Below, piece by piece: positions 15,935 to 23,493 of a stretch of DNA of 64,000 nucleotides. This DNA comes from JANMJD01 sp963828405. Lineage in GTDB: Bacteria; Actinomycetota; Acidimicrobiia; Acidimicrobiales; Ilumatobacteraceae. Location: the NCBI GenBank assembly GCA_963828405.1, contig CAWHEG010000031.1, positions 1,550,001-1,614,000 of the forward strand, written 5' to 3'. Under the pieces are notes generated by a model. That model was given only the letters and a program-made list of their open reading frames with translations. It did not search any database and had not been told where the DNA came from. The position numbers and the translations under genes are program-made. How positions within the stretch are numbered: position 1 is the stretch's first letter; each line of letters starts with the position of its first letter.

Positions 15935-16812
15935 CCGGGCACCTGGCGCAGGTACGTCGGGTTGGACCGGGCGAGCATCGACTCGGTGCGCGCCCGCAGC
16001 TTGTCGTCGCCCGACCCGCTCGGGGCATGGATCCAGAACCGGTCGGCGAGCAAGGCGTCGACGACCCGTTCGGCGACCTCTTCGGGCTCGGTGTAGTCGA
16101 TCGTCACCCCGGCGGCCCTCATCTGGGCCTCGAGCTGCTCGACCGTGGTGTACGGGGTCTGGCGGGGCTTCTCCTTGGCCCAGCGCTCGGGCCGGCTGCG
16201 CCACGACTCGAACAGACCGGTACGCAGGATGTGCGGACCGGGGAAGAGCACCGATGCGCTGAGTCGCGTGCCGCGGTCCTTCAACTGGGCGTAGAGGCAC
16301 TCGGTGATCGTCACCACGGCCGCCTTCGTCGCCGCGTACTGCGGGGTCGAGGCCAGGGGCGCCACGCCGCCGTTTCCCGACGAGGTGTTGACCACGTGGC
16401 CCTCGTCGCCCTGCTCGATCATCACCGGTACGAAGGCGTTGATCCCGTGGATCACCCCCCACACGTTGACGCCCATCGCCCAGCGCCAGTCGTTGAGCTC
16501 GTGTTCCCACATCGGTCCCTCGGCGCCGGCCCCGATACCGGCGTTGTTGCACACGACGTGGACGGCACCGAAGGCCGAGAGCGCGGCGTCGCGCAGCTCC
16601 TCGACCGACGACCACTCGGATACGTCGCACGGCACGCCGATCACGTCGTGGCCGGCGTCGCGCAGCACGGCGACGGTCGCCTGCAACGGCTCGGGCTGGA
16701 CGTCGGCGAGCACGACGCGCATCCCGGCATGGGCGAACCGTTCGCCCATCGCCCGGCCGAGGCCCCCCGCCCCGCCGGTCACCACGGCGACGCGGCCCTC
16801 GAGTCGTTCCAT
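15931..16812 (-). CDS. SDR family NAD(P)-dependent oxidoreductase
   Basis: 293 residues. Motifs: TGGAGGLGRAMGERF near residue 12, VVLADVQ, CNNAGIG near 90, TSSGNGG, and Tyr-x3-Lys (YAATK) near 160. The length and the C-terminal APSGSGDDKLRARTESMLARSNP segment match a subgroup common in steroid- and lipid-degrading actinobacteria. GGAGGAG lies 4 nt before the ATG (16812), and a TAGGGT box 35-40 nt upstream could be the promoter, giving a short leader. First gene of the SDR-YbaK operon. Confidence 0.84.
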   Translation of the reverse strand: MERLEGRVAVVTGGAGGLGRAMGERFAHAGMRVVLADVQPEPLQATVAVLRDAGHDVIGVPCDVSEWSSVEELRDAALSAFGAVHVVCNNAGIGAGAEGPMWEHELNDWRWAMGVNVWGVIHGINAFVPVMIEQGDEGHVVNTSSGNGGVAPLASTPQYAATKAAVVTITECLYAQLKDRGTRLSASVLFPGPHILRTGLFESWRSRPERWAKEKPRQTPYTTVEQLEAQMRAAGVTIDYTEPEEVAERVVDALLADRFWIHAPSGSGDDKLRARTESMLARSNPTYLRQVPG

Positions 16813-16922
16813 CGCTGCTCCTCCGTCCGATCGTTGCGCCCGACACCCTACGCTCGGTCCCGCGCGCCCGACGGGCCGAGCCGGCGGTCCCGGCGAGGGT
16901 GACGGAGGCGCCGGGCTCCCCC

Positions 16923-16928
16923 TACGAT
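16923..16928 (+). promoter_or_regulatory. -10 box of small membrane protein gene
   Basis: TACGAT followed by 7 nt and GTG at 16936. Confidence 0.45.
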
Positions 16929-16935
16929 CGGGTGC

Positions 16936-17331
16936 GTGTCCAGCCCCGCCCGCCCGATCGCACCCGCCCCGGCGCGGGCCCGGGCAGCGGTGGGTGGCAG
17001 GCCCGGGACGATCGGCTACTGGTACCTGGGGATGATCCTCGACCTCGTGCACATGCCGCTGGTCATCGGGATGGTGATCCTCGGGGCCACCTGGTGGGCC
17101 GGGACGGTGTACGTGACGATCGTGACGGTGCTGGTCATCCTGCAGATCGGGCTGATGGGCTGTCCCGTGATGGCACTGACCCGCTGGCTCAAACGCAAGC
17201 ACGACCCGGCCTACGACGGGCCGTGGTCGCTGACGATGTGGATGTACCGGCGCTACGGACGCGCCGTGGGCATCGCCGTGTTCGTCTTCTTCGTGGCCCT
17301 CGCCATCGGTCTGCGGGCCCTGCTGTTCTGA
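16936..17331 (+). CDS. Small three-helix membrane protein, uncharacterised
   Basis: 131 residues. A basic Pro/Ala-rich N-terminus (1-25) precedes three predicted membrane spans at about 33-52, 56-77 and 110-130. The loop between spans 2 and 3 is basic (RWLKRKHDPAYDG). No family was recognised. It stands alone between the minus-strand SDR and the plus-strand Rid gene. The GTG start is supported by the leaderless -10 spacing. Confidence 0.6.
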   Translation: MSSPARPIAPAPARARAAVGGRPGTIGYWYLGMILDLVHMPLVIGMVILGATWWAGTVYVTIVTVLVILQIGLMGCPVMALTRWLKRKHDPAYDGPWSLTMWMYRRYGRAVGIAVFVFFVALAIGLRALLF

Positions 17332-17430
17332 GCGCGTCACGCACCGTCGGCCGGCGGTGGTCGGTCTGGCGGGGGCGGGCGGCGACGGATCGGTTCGAGA
17401 TGGCCCGGGCCGATGCGGGAGCATGACCGG

Positions 17431-17841
17431 ATGGCTCACCGACGGATCCGCCCGTTCAACACCAAGGACACCTATCCGAACCAGACCCTCGACAACGACC
17501 TGTGCCAGGCGGTCATCGCCAACGACACGATCTACCTGCGCGGCCAGGTCGGTTCGGACTTCGACGGCAACATCGTCGGTCGAGGCGACGCCGCCGCCCA
17601 GACCGAGCAGGCGATGGCCAACGTCGCCCAGCTGCTCGCCGAGTGCGGTGCCGGCCTCGCCGACATCGTCAAGATCACCGTCTACCTGATCGATCCCCGC
17701 TATCGCGAGCCCGTCTACCAGGTGATCGGCCGGTGGTTGAAGGGCGTCCACCCGGTGTCCACCGGTGTCGTCGTCTCAGGGTTGGCCCAGCCGGACTGGC
17801 TGATGGAGATCGACGTCGTCGCCGTCCTCTCCGGGACCTGA
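17431..17841 (+). CDS. RidA/YjgF-like (Rid family) protein
   Basis: 136 residues of the Rid trimer fold: NQTLDNDLCQAVIANDTIYLRGQVGSD, a QTEQAMANVAQLLAECGAGLADIVKITVYL segment, and a final MEIDVVAVL strand. In RidA the residue before LPK-like (Arg105) carries the imine/enamine deaminase chemistry. The aligned segment here reads SGLAQPDW and lacks that Arg, so this is probably one of the Rid1-7 groups without proven deaminase activity. ATG 17431 is chosen because it starts the conserved region; the open frame begins at 17413. It converges on the amidohydrolase. Confidence 0.78.
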   Translation: MAHRRIRPFNTKDTYPNQTLDNDLCQAVIANDTIYLRGQVGSDFDGNIVGRGDAAAQTEQAMANVAQLLAECGAGLADIVKITVYLIDPRYREPVYQVIGRWLKGVHPVSTGVVVSGLAQPDWLMEIDVVAVLSGT

Positions 17842-17843
17842 CG

Positions 17844-17855
17844 AGGCTTCGGCCT
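17844..17855. terminator. Short UUCG-loop hairpin between convergent genes
   Basis: AGGC-TTCG-GCCT lies directly after the Rid stop and at the amidohydrolase stop. Only a 4-bp stem, but it is capped by a stable tetraloop. Confidence 0.3.
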
Positions 17856-17857
17856 GC

Positions 17858-19090
17858 TCAGCGGGCGGCGTAGCCGACGAAGGCCGGGCAGCGTTCGGCC
17901 TCGGCAGGGACCTGCCCGGGTTCGAGCGGTACGGCGATGTCGGTGACCAGCGGACCGACGCGGGCGGCGATGGGGGCGAGGGCGGCCAGGTCGAAGCCGT
18001 ACAACGCGGCGGCGTTGCCCGACAGCATCCGTTCGACCTCGTGGCCGGGGAAGCCGCCGTAGGCCTGGCGGAGCGCCTCCGTCGACCACGGGAAGCTGGC
18101 CTCGCGGTGGGGGTAGTCGCTGCCCCACATGATCCGGTCGACGCCGACGACGTCGCGGGCGGGCATCTCGGAGCGGCGCATGAAGCTGGCCGCCACGTGG
18201 CACTGCCGCGCCCAGTACTCGCTCGGGGTGAGCGACAGCCCGGCCATCACCGGCGCCCCCCAGATGTGCTCCTGGGACCCGACGGCGTTGCGCATCCGGT
18301 CGAAGAAGTAGTCGAGGCGGGCCAGCTCGTCGGGGACCCAGGCCGTGCCCTGCTCGGTGAACACCAGTTGGAGGTCGGGATGGCGCTCGAGCGCGCCCGA
18401 GATCAGCAGGTGGGTCAGGGCCCGGTGGGAGAACCAGGTGACCTCGAGGAGGAAGATCACCACCGACTCCTGTGTGTTGCCCATCGGCGGGTTGGCGCTG
18501 CCGCCGTGGTGGTTGACCGGCATGGCGAGCTCCTCGCACACCGCCCACAACGGTTCGTAGTACGTCGGATCGTGCAACTGGGGCAGTGCGCTGCCCGGGG
18601 GCACGCCGGGGAGCAGCACACCGCCGAACAGTCCGTGATCGCGGGCCCACCGCACCTCGGCCACCGCCGCGTCGATGTCGTGGAGCAGGATCTGGGCGAT
18701 CCCGGCGCGACGTCCTGGGGCGTCGGCGCAGAAGTCGGCCAGCCACCGGTTGTGGGCCCGCAGGCCGGCCCACCGGCGGTCGAGGTCGCCGGAGTCGGCC
18801 GGCGGCGGCTGAGCGGTCAGCGACGACGAGGGGTAGAAGGGCGGGATCGTGTTCGGGTAGATCACCTCGGCGACGATGCCGTCGTCCTCGAGGTCGCGCA
18901 GTCGGCGGGCCGAATCCCAGTTGCGGGCGCCGTCGTCGCCCTTCAGGTCGTCGTAGGGGTTGACGTAGGTGGGCAGCCAGGCGTCGAAGTCATCGAGCCA
19001 CCCGCGTTCGAGGTATGGCCGGTACTCGCCGATCGACCCGCCCCCGTGGCAATCGGCCGAGATCACCGTGTACCGCTCACCGGTTGTCAT
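17858..19090 (-). CDS. Amidohydrolase family 2
   Basis: 410 residues from ATG 19090. Motifs: YTVISADCHGGG (D-x-H, residues about 10-15), HNRWLADFCADAP, a metal-binding NHHGGS near residue 198, and WGSDYPHREASFP near 320. This matches the amidohydrolase-2 group that includes aromatic acid decarboxylases. AAGGAG lies 5 nt before ATG 19090, so this is preferred to the GTG codons at 19093 and 19096. Paralogue of the gene at 13966. It belongs to the same catabolic neighbourhood as the lipid-transfer thiolase operon. Confidence 0.82.
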   Translation of the reverse strand: MTTGERYTVISADCHGGGSIGEYRPYLERGWLDDFDAWLPTYVNPYDDLKGDDGARNWDSARRLRDLEDDGIVAEVIYPNTIPPFYPSSSLTAQPPPADSGDLDRRWAGLRAHNRWLADFCADAPGRRAGIAQILLHDIDAAVAEVRWARDHGLFGGVLLPGVPPGSALPQLHDPTYYEPLWAVCEELAMPVNHHGGSANPPMGNTQESVVIFLLEVTWFSHRALTHLLISGALERHPDLQLVFTEQGTAWVPDELARLDYFFDRMRNAVGSQEHIWGAPVMAGLSLTPSEYWARQCHVAASFMRRSEMPARDVVGVDRIMWGSDYPHREASFPWSTEALRQAYGGFPGHEVERMLSGNAAALYGFDLAALAPIAARVGPLVTDIAVPLEPGQVPAEAERCPAFVGYAAR

Positions 19091-19131
19091 CACCACTCCT
19101 TACTCCGACCTGTAACTCAAACGTGTAGTCA

Positions 19132-19149
19132 GGCGCCAAGGGAAGCGCC
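19132..19149 (-). terminator. Weak hairpin after lipid-transfer operon
   Basis: GGCGC (19132-19136) and GCGCC (19145-19149) can pair, with a further GGCGCC nearby. The 119-bp spacer 19091-19209 holds no gene; its lower-GC part (19100-19130) contains the likely promoter of the amidohydrolase. Confidence 0.3.
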
Positions 19150-19209
19150 AGCGACGAGGCGCCGGGAGGGAGCGGCCAAAGCGCAGCGGAGGCCAGTCCC
19201 GACCCATTC

Positions 19210-20364
19210 TCACGGCTTCTGGGCGCCGACGACCCACATCGCGAAGAACTGCGAGCCGCCGCCGTAGGCGTGGCCGACGGCCTTGCGCACCCCGTCGATC
19301 TGGTGTTCGCCGGCGGTGCCCATCACCTGCATCGCCGCCTCGCCGAAGCGGATCGTACCGCTCGCCCCGATCGGGTTGGTCGACAGCACGCCGCCGGAGC
19401 AGTTGACGGGCAGCTTGCCGGTCATCTCGGTGTGGCCGTCCTCGACCCACCGCCAGCCGTCTCCCTTGGGGGCGAAGCCGAGGTTCTCCAGCCACATCGG
19501 TTCGAACCAGGCGAACGGGACGTACATCTCGACGACGTCGATCTCGTCGGCCGGCTTGGTGATCCCGGCCTTGCGCCACAGGTCGGCGGCGCACATCTCG
19601 CCGGCCAGCGGGCTGATCGTCTCGCGCCCGGCGAACGACGTCGGCTCCGAGCGCATCGCCGTGGCGTGGACCCAGGCCTTGGGCCCGTCGTGGGCGTCGG
19701 CCGTGGCCTCGTCGGCGAGCACCATGGCGAAGGCACCGTCGGACGACGGGCAGGTCTCGACGAACCGCACCGGGTCCCACAACATCGGGCTCTCCAACGC
19801 CTTCTCGAGGGTCAGGCCCTCCTCGTGGAGATGGGCGTAGGGGTTCTTCAGGGCATTGGCGCGGTCCTTCACGGCGACCATGCAGCCGATGTGCGACGGG
19901 GCTCCGCTGCGCTTGATGTAGCCGCGGATGATCGGGGAGAAGTAACCGCCCGCCCCGGCATGGACGGGCATTCCGAACGGCATCGGGACCGACAGCGCCC
20001 ACATCGCCGAGCCGTCGCTCTGCTTCTCGAAGCCGATGGTGAGGACCCGCTTGTGCAGTCCGGCCTGCACGTGCTGGGCGGCGACGATCACCGTCGAACC
20101 GCCGACGCTGCCCGCCGTGTGGACGCGGAACAGCGGCTTGCCTGCGGCAGCCAGGGCATCGGCCAGCCACAGCTCGGGCATCATCACGCCCTCGAGCATG
20201 TCGGGGGCCTTGCCGATGACGATCGCGTCGATGTCGGCCATCGTCAGCCGGGCGTCGGCCAACGCCCGATCGGCGGCCTCGCGCACCAGGCCGGCGATCG
20301 ACACGTCGGCGCGGCACGAGGTGTGCTTGGTCTGGCCCACGCCGATGACTGCGCAACGTTCCAT
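19210..20364 (-). CDS. SCP2-type thiolase / lipid-transfer protein (Ltp-like)
   Basis: 384 residues of the non-decarboxylating thiolase family. It starts CAVIGVGQTKHTSCR, has VEMYVPFAWFE, CSGGVLSTNPIGASG and the final GHAYGGGSQFFAM segment. At the usual nucleophile position the sequence reads HTAGSVGGS, so the catalytic Cys is absent (Ser instead), as in lipid-transfer/aldolase-type members such as the steroid Ltp proteins. These work with DUF35 partners in retro-aldol removal of sterol side chains. Last gene of a 4-gene operon that includes two DUF35 proteins; 4 nt separate it from the upstream thiolase. Confidence 0.82.
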   Translation of the reverse strand: MERCAVIGVGQTKHTSCRADVSIAGLVREAADRALADARLTMADIDAIVIGKAPDMLEGVMMPELWLADALAAAGKPLFRVHTAGSVGGSTVIVAAQHVQAGLHKRVLTIGFEKQSDGSAMWALSVPMPFGMPVHAGAGGYFSPIIRGYIKRSGAPSHIGCMVAVKDRANALKNPYAHLHEEGLTLEKALESPMLWDPVRFVETCPSSDGAFAMVLADEATADAHDGPKAWVHATAMRSEPTSFAGRETISPLAGEMCAADLWRKAGITKPADEIDVVEMYVPFAWFEPMWLENLGFAPKGDGWRWVEDGHTEMTGKLPVNCSGGVLSTNPIGASGTIRFGEAAMQVMGTAGEHQIDGVRKAVGHAYGGGSQFFAMWVVGAQKP

Positions 20365-20370
20365 GATCAG

Positions 20371-21423
20371 TCACCCTCCATCACGCACACGAGGTTCTGT
20401 TGCAGCAGCGGGCCCGACGACGCGTGGCCGAGCACACGGTCGGCCGTCCCGGCGATCACCCGATCGGCGGCCTCGGCCAGGCGGAGCGAGCCCGGCGGCC
20501 ATCATCGGATTGCCGCACAACGGCCCGCCGGATGGGTTCACCGCCGTGGCCGACGGGTCGATGCCCAGCTCGCGCTGCAGGAGCAACTCCTGATGGGTGA
20601 ACGGGGCGTGCAGCTCGGCGACGTCGAGCCGGTCGGCGCCCGCCCCGGCGGCCGCGGCGGCGAGGCGGGCCGACGGGGCGGCGGTGAGATCGCGGGCCCC
20701 CAGGTTCTGCACGTCGATGCGGTGCTCGATCCCGCGGATCCAGGCGGGACGTTCGCACAGCCGCCGGGCCAGGTCGCCGGCGGCGATGACGACGGCGACG
20801 GCGTTGTCGGCCACGGGTGGGCAGTCGTGGGCGCGCAGCGGGTGGTGGGTGCGCGGCGCGGCGAGCAGCTCCTCGATCGTGTGCTGCCCGCGCACCAAGG
20901 CGTGGCGGTTGCCCAGCCCGTCGCGGCGTGAGCGGACGGCGATCGCTGCCATCTGCTCCTCGGTGACCACGCCCGACTCCAGGCAGGCGCGGGCCTGCAG
21001 CGCGGCGATCGAACGCTCGTCGGGCCACAGCGGCGCGACGACGTAGGGGTCGAGCTGCAGCGCCATGATCCGGTTGATGTCGCCCGACGACGACTTGCCG
21101 TTGGCGAACACCAGCGCCGATTCGCACTCGCCGAGCTGGATCTTGATCCACGCCTCGTACAGCGCCCAGGCGCCGTCCATCTCGACGTGGCTCTCGACGA
21201 TCGGTGGGAAGGCACCGATGGCGTCGACGGCGGAGACGAAGCTGAACGGCTGGCCGGCCATGTAGTCGCACGAGCCGTGGCACCAGAAGCCGATCTCGCG
21301 CCGGTCGAGGCCCGAGCCGGCCACCGCCGCGTCGATCACGGGGACCATCATCTCGACGGGGGTCTTGTTGGTGTCGACCTCCATCGTCGACTGGCTGGTG
21401 GTGATGATGGCGACGTCGCGCAT
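20371..21423 (-). CDS. SCP2-type thiolase-like protein with C-terminal frameshift
   Basis: Thiolase-superfamily protein with VAIITTSQSTMEV, MEMM-like segments, a HGSCDYMAGQPFSF segment and VNPSGGPLCGNPMMAAGLA. After residue about 311 the frame is lost: the observed frame ends in an Arg/Pro-rich stretch. Shifting by one base near 20485-20492 continues as LRLAEAADRVIAGTADRVLGH and then SSGPLLQQNLVCVMEGD, a normal thiolase C-terminus stopping 4 nt before the next gene. The break may be real or a consensus error. The ATG overlaps the DUF35 stop (TGATG). It probably works with the adjacent DUF35 protein. Confidence 0.7.
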   Translation of the reverse strand: MRDVAIITTSQSTMEVDTNKTPVEMMVPVIDAAVAGSGLDRREIGFWCHGSCDYMAGQPFSFVSAVDAIGAFPPIVESHVEMDGAWALYEAWIKIQLGECESALVFANGKSSSGDINRIMALQLDPYVVAPLWPDERSIAALQARACLESGVVTEEQMAAIAVRSRRDGLGNRHALVRGQHTIEELLAAPRTHHPLRAHDCPPVADNAVAVVIAAGDLARRLCERPAWIRGIEHRIDVQNLGARDLTAAPSARLAAAAAGAGADRLDVAELHAPFTHQELLLQRELGIDPSATAVNPSGGPLCGNPMMAAGLAPPGRGRRSGDRRDGRPCARPRVVGPAAATEPRVRDGG

Positions 21424-21929
21424 CAGCGGTCCCCCGCTTCGATGGCGGCATCGGGCTCGCCGGTGGGACGGAAGTGGTCGATGTTCTCGAGCGTCGGACC
21501 CCACTCGGAGCGGTCCTTCCAGACCGGCTCGACCCGCATGCCGATGCGCACGTCGTCGGCGTCGCATTCCAGGATCAGGTGGGAGACCGACATGTCGGCC
21601 CCGTCGAGCTTGACGTTCGCCGAGACATAGGGGATCGGGATCTTCTGACCGAGGAACGGGACGTTGACGACGCAGAAGGTGGTGATCGTCCCCCGCGGGC
21701 CGACCTCGACCTCGGGCCCGAGGGCACGGGCGCACCGCGGGCAGGTGCCGTTGCGGGGCGGGAAGTAGACGAGCTCGCACCCGGGGCAGCGGTTGCCGAT
21801 CATCCGGCCCTCGAGCAACCCGGCGAGATGGGCCGAGGAGTTCGGCCCCGCCGAGTAGCGGTAGTGGATGGCGATCGGCGTGCGGACCTTGAGCACGGGC
21901 TCGGGCTGGGCCGTCGTCGTGTCGCTCAC
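21423..21929 (-). CDS. DUF35 Zn-ribbon/OB-fold protein, partner of thiolase-like aldolase
   Basis: 168 residues with a rubredoxin-like zinc ribbon (CPGCELVYFPPRNGTCPRC, near residues 46-64) and then an OB-fold (about 75-150). This is the DUF35 architecture found in ChsH2-type proteins that join Ltp thiolases in sterol side-chain aldolase complexes, or acyl-CoA binding partners. GTG 21929 overlaps the upstream OB-fold gene stop (GTGA) and its stop overlaps the thiolase start, so stoichiometric synthesis is expected. The specific steroid link is an inference. Confidence 0.8.
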   Translation of the reverse strand: MSDTTTAQPEPVLKVRTPIAIHYRYSAGPNSSAHLAGLLEGRMIGNRCPGCELVYFPPRNGTCPRCARALGPEVEVGPRGTITTFCVVNVPFLGQKIPIPYVSANVKLDGADMSVSHLILECDADDVRIGMRVEPVWKDRSEWGPTLENIDHFRPTGEPDAAIEAGDR

Positions 21930-22411
21930 GGCCGTTCCTCCCCGGCGGGCTCGAAGCAGGCGATGTCGCCGATGCCCGTGCCCCGCTCGGCGGCCCAACG
22001 GACGCGCACCCGCATTCCGCTGGCCATCCGCTCGGGTGCGCCGGCGTCGACGGCGTGGAGCATCGGGTGGTCGGCGCCGTCGAGCCGGATCAGCGCCCAG
22101 GCGAAGGGGTGGCCGAGGGGAGTGCCCTCCACCGGGACGGGCTGCCACGACCAGGTCGTCACCGTGCCCTCGGTGCCGACCTCGACCCATTCGGTGCAGG
22201 CGGTCCCGGTCAGCGGATCGAACTCGATCGGCGGCACGTGCACCGTGCCGTCCGCCCCGCGGGTGCCCTCGATCCGGCCGTCGCGCAGCCCGGTGAAGAA
22301 CCGCCCGTAGGTCGCCCCGAGGGTGCGTCCGTAGGGGTAGCTCAGCACCAGCGGAGCGGTGAAACAGCCGTCCGGGGCGATCGTGTACTCGCTCGTCGCT
22401 CCAGCCATCAC
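21926..22411 (-). CDS. OB-fold DUF35-type protein, first gene of lipid-transfer operon
   Basis: 161 residues. An N-terminal helical/short region (FTAPLVLSYPYGRTLG) is followed by an OB-fold segment (VEVGTEGTVTTWSWQPVP, FAWALIRLDGADHPMLHAVDA, MRVRVRWAAE). The zinc cysteines of classical DUF35 proteins are missing, so it may be the partner subunit of the Zn-containing protein. GTG 22411 and ATG 22408 are both possible starts. Divergent from the LLM gene across a perfect 21-bp palindrome. Confidence 0.65.
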   Translation of the reverse strand: MMAGATSEYTIAPDGCFTAPLVLSYPYGRTLGATYGRFFTGLRDGRIEGTRGADGTVHVPPIEFDPLTGTACTEWVEVGTEGTVTTWSWQPVPVEGTPLGHPFAWALIRLDGADHPMLHAVDAGAPERMASGMRVRVRWAAERGTGIGDIACFEPAGEERP

Positions 22412-22435
22412 CGTGGTCTACCAGATCGAGTGCTC

Positions 22436-22456
22436 GTTCTGACGACCCGTCAGAAC
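22436..22456. promoter_or_regulatory. 21-bp perfect palindrome, operator candidate
   Basis: GTTCTGACG (22436-22444), ACC, CGTCAGAAC (22448-22456): a perfect 9-bp inverted repeat in the 76-bp divergent spacer between the lipid-transfer operon and the LLM/MATE genes. Size and symmetry suit a TetR-type dimer controlling both directions. The only TetR gene in the window is at 54.7 kb. Confidence 0.6.
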
Positions 22457-22487
22457 CACACGCCGGCCGGCGTGCCATGCTTCGGGA

Positions 22488-23489
22488 ATGCCGCTGCTCA
22501 TCCTGCGTTACGACCTCCGCCTGCCGCCCGCGGGGGCCACGCCGACCACCGTCACCGGGGCGGGCCAGTACGCCGCCTGCCTGGAGCAGGTGCGCTGGGG
22601 CGAGCGGGTCGGCGTCGACATGGTCGTGCTCTCCGAGCACCACGGGGCACCCGACTCGTTCATGTCGGCGCCGCTCACCATCGCCGGGGCGATCCTCGGC
22701 TCGACGAGCCGGATCACCGTCAACATCTCGGCCCTGCTGGTGATCATGCACGACCCGATCCGCGTCGCCGAGGAGCTGGCCACGCTCGACCTGATCGCCC
22801 CCGGACGGCTGAGCGTGATCCTCGGCACCGGGTACCGGCAGGAGGAGTTCGACATGATGGGGATCACCTTCAAGGAGCGCAACGAGATCCTCGAGGCCAA
22901 CGTCGGCGCGTTGCGCCAGGCGTGGACGGGCGAGTACTTCGAGTGGAAGGGCCGCAAGGTACGGGTCACTCCCACCCCGACCACCCCCGGCGGGCCGATG
23001 ATGATGCTCGGCGGTTCCACCGAGCAGGCCGCCCGGCGGGCCGCCCGACTGCGCTGCGTGTTCACCTCGGCCATCGGTGACGAGGCGCTCGGCGCGGCGT
23101 ACTACGACGAGTGCGCCAAGGTCGGGTTCCAGGGATTCGCCAGCCTGCCCCATGGGGCGGGCTTCATCCACGTCTCGACCGACCCAGAGCGTGACTGGCA
23201 GCGCATCGCCCCCTACGCCTTCCACGAGGCCCGCACCTACGCCTCGTGGCAGCGCAGCGGTCAGTCGTCCTCGGTCACGGTCAAGCGCGCCGAGACGATC
23301 GAGGACCTCCGGGCATCGGGTGTCTACCAGGTGCTCACCCCGGACGAGTTCGTCGACCAGTGGCATGCCGCCGGCCCGTTCAGCGGAATGGTCCTCCACC
23401 CGCTGATGGGCGGCATCCCGCCCGAGCTGGCCTGGGAGAGCCTCGAGTTGCTCGAACACGAGGTCCTGCCCAGGATCAAGCCCAGCTGA
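22488..23489 (+). CDS. LLM class flavin/F420-dependent oxidoreductase
   Basis: 333 residues of the luciferase-like monooxygenase barrel: DMVVLSEHHGAPDSFMSAPLTIAGAIL near residue 44, VNISALLVIMHDPIRVAEELATLDLIAPGRLSVILGTGYRQEEF, and MMMLGGSTEQAARRAARL. The HHG/EH motif and GRL segment are typical. Actinobacterial members use F420 or FMN; the cofactor cannot be fixed here. The ATG lies 6 nt after CATGCT, a relaxed form of the leaderless -10 seen elsewhere. It is followed 4 nt later by a MATE transporter, probably co-transcribed. Confidence 0.83.
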   Translation: MPLLILRYDLRLPPAGATPTTVTGAGQYAACLEQVRWGERVGVDMVVLSEHHGAPDSFMSAPLTIAGAILGSTSRITVNISALLVIMHDPIRVAEELATLDLIAPGRLSVILGTGYRQEEFDMMGITFKERNEILEANVGALRQAWTGEYFEWKGRKVRVTPTPTTPGGPMMMLGGSTEQAARRAARLRCVFTSAIGDEALGAAYYDECAKVGFQGFASLPHGAGFIHVSTDPERDWQRIAPYAFHEARTYASWQRSGQSSSVTVKRAETIEDLRASGVYQVLTPDEFVDQWHAAGPFSGMVLHPLMGGIPPELAWESLELLEHEVLPRIKPS

Positions 23490-23493
23490 CCCG

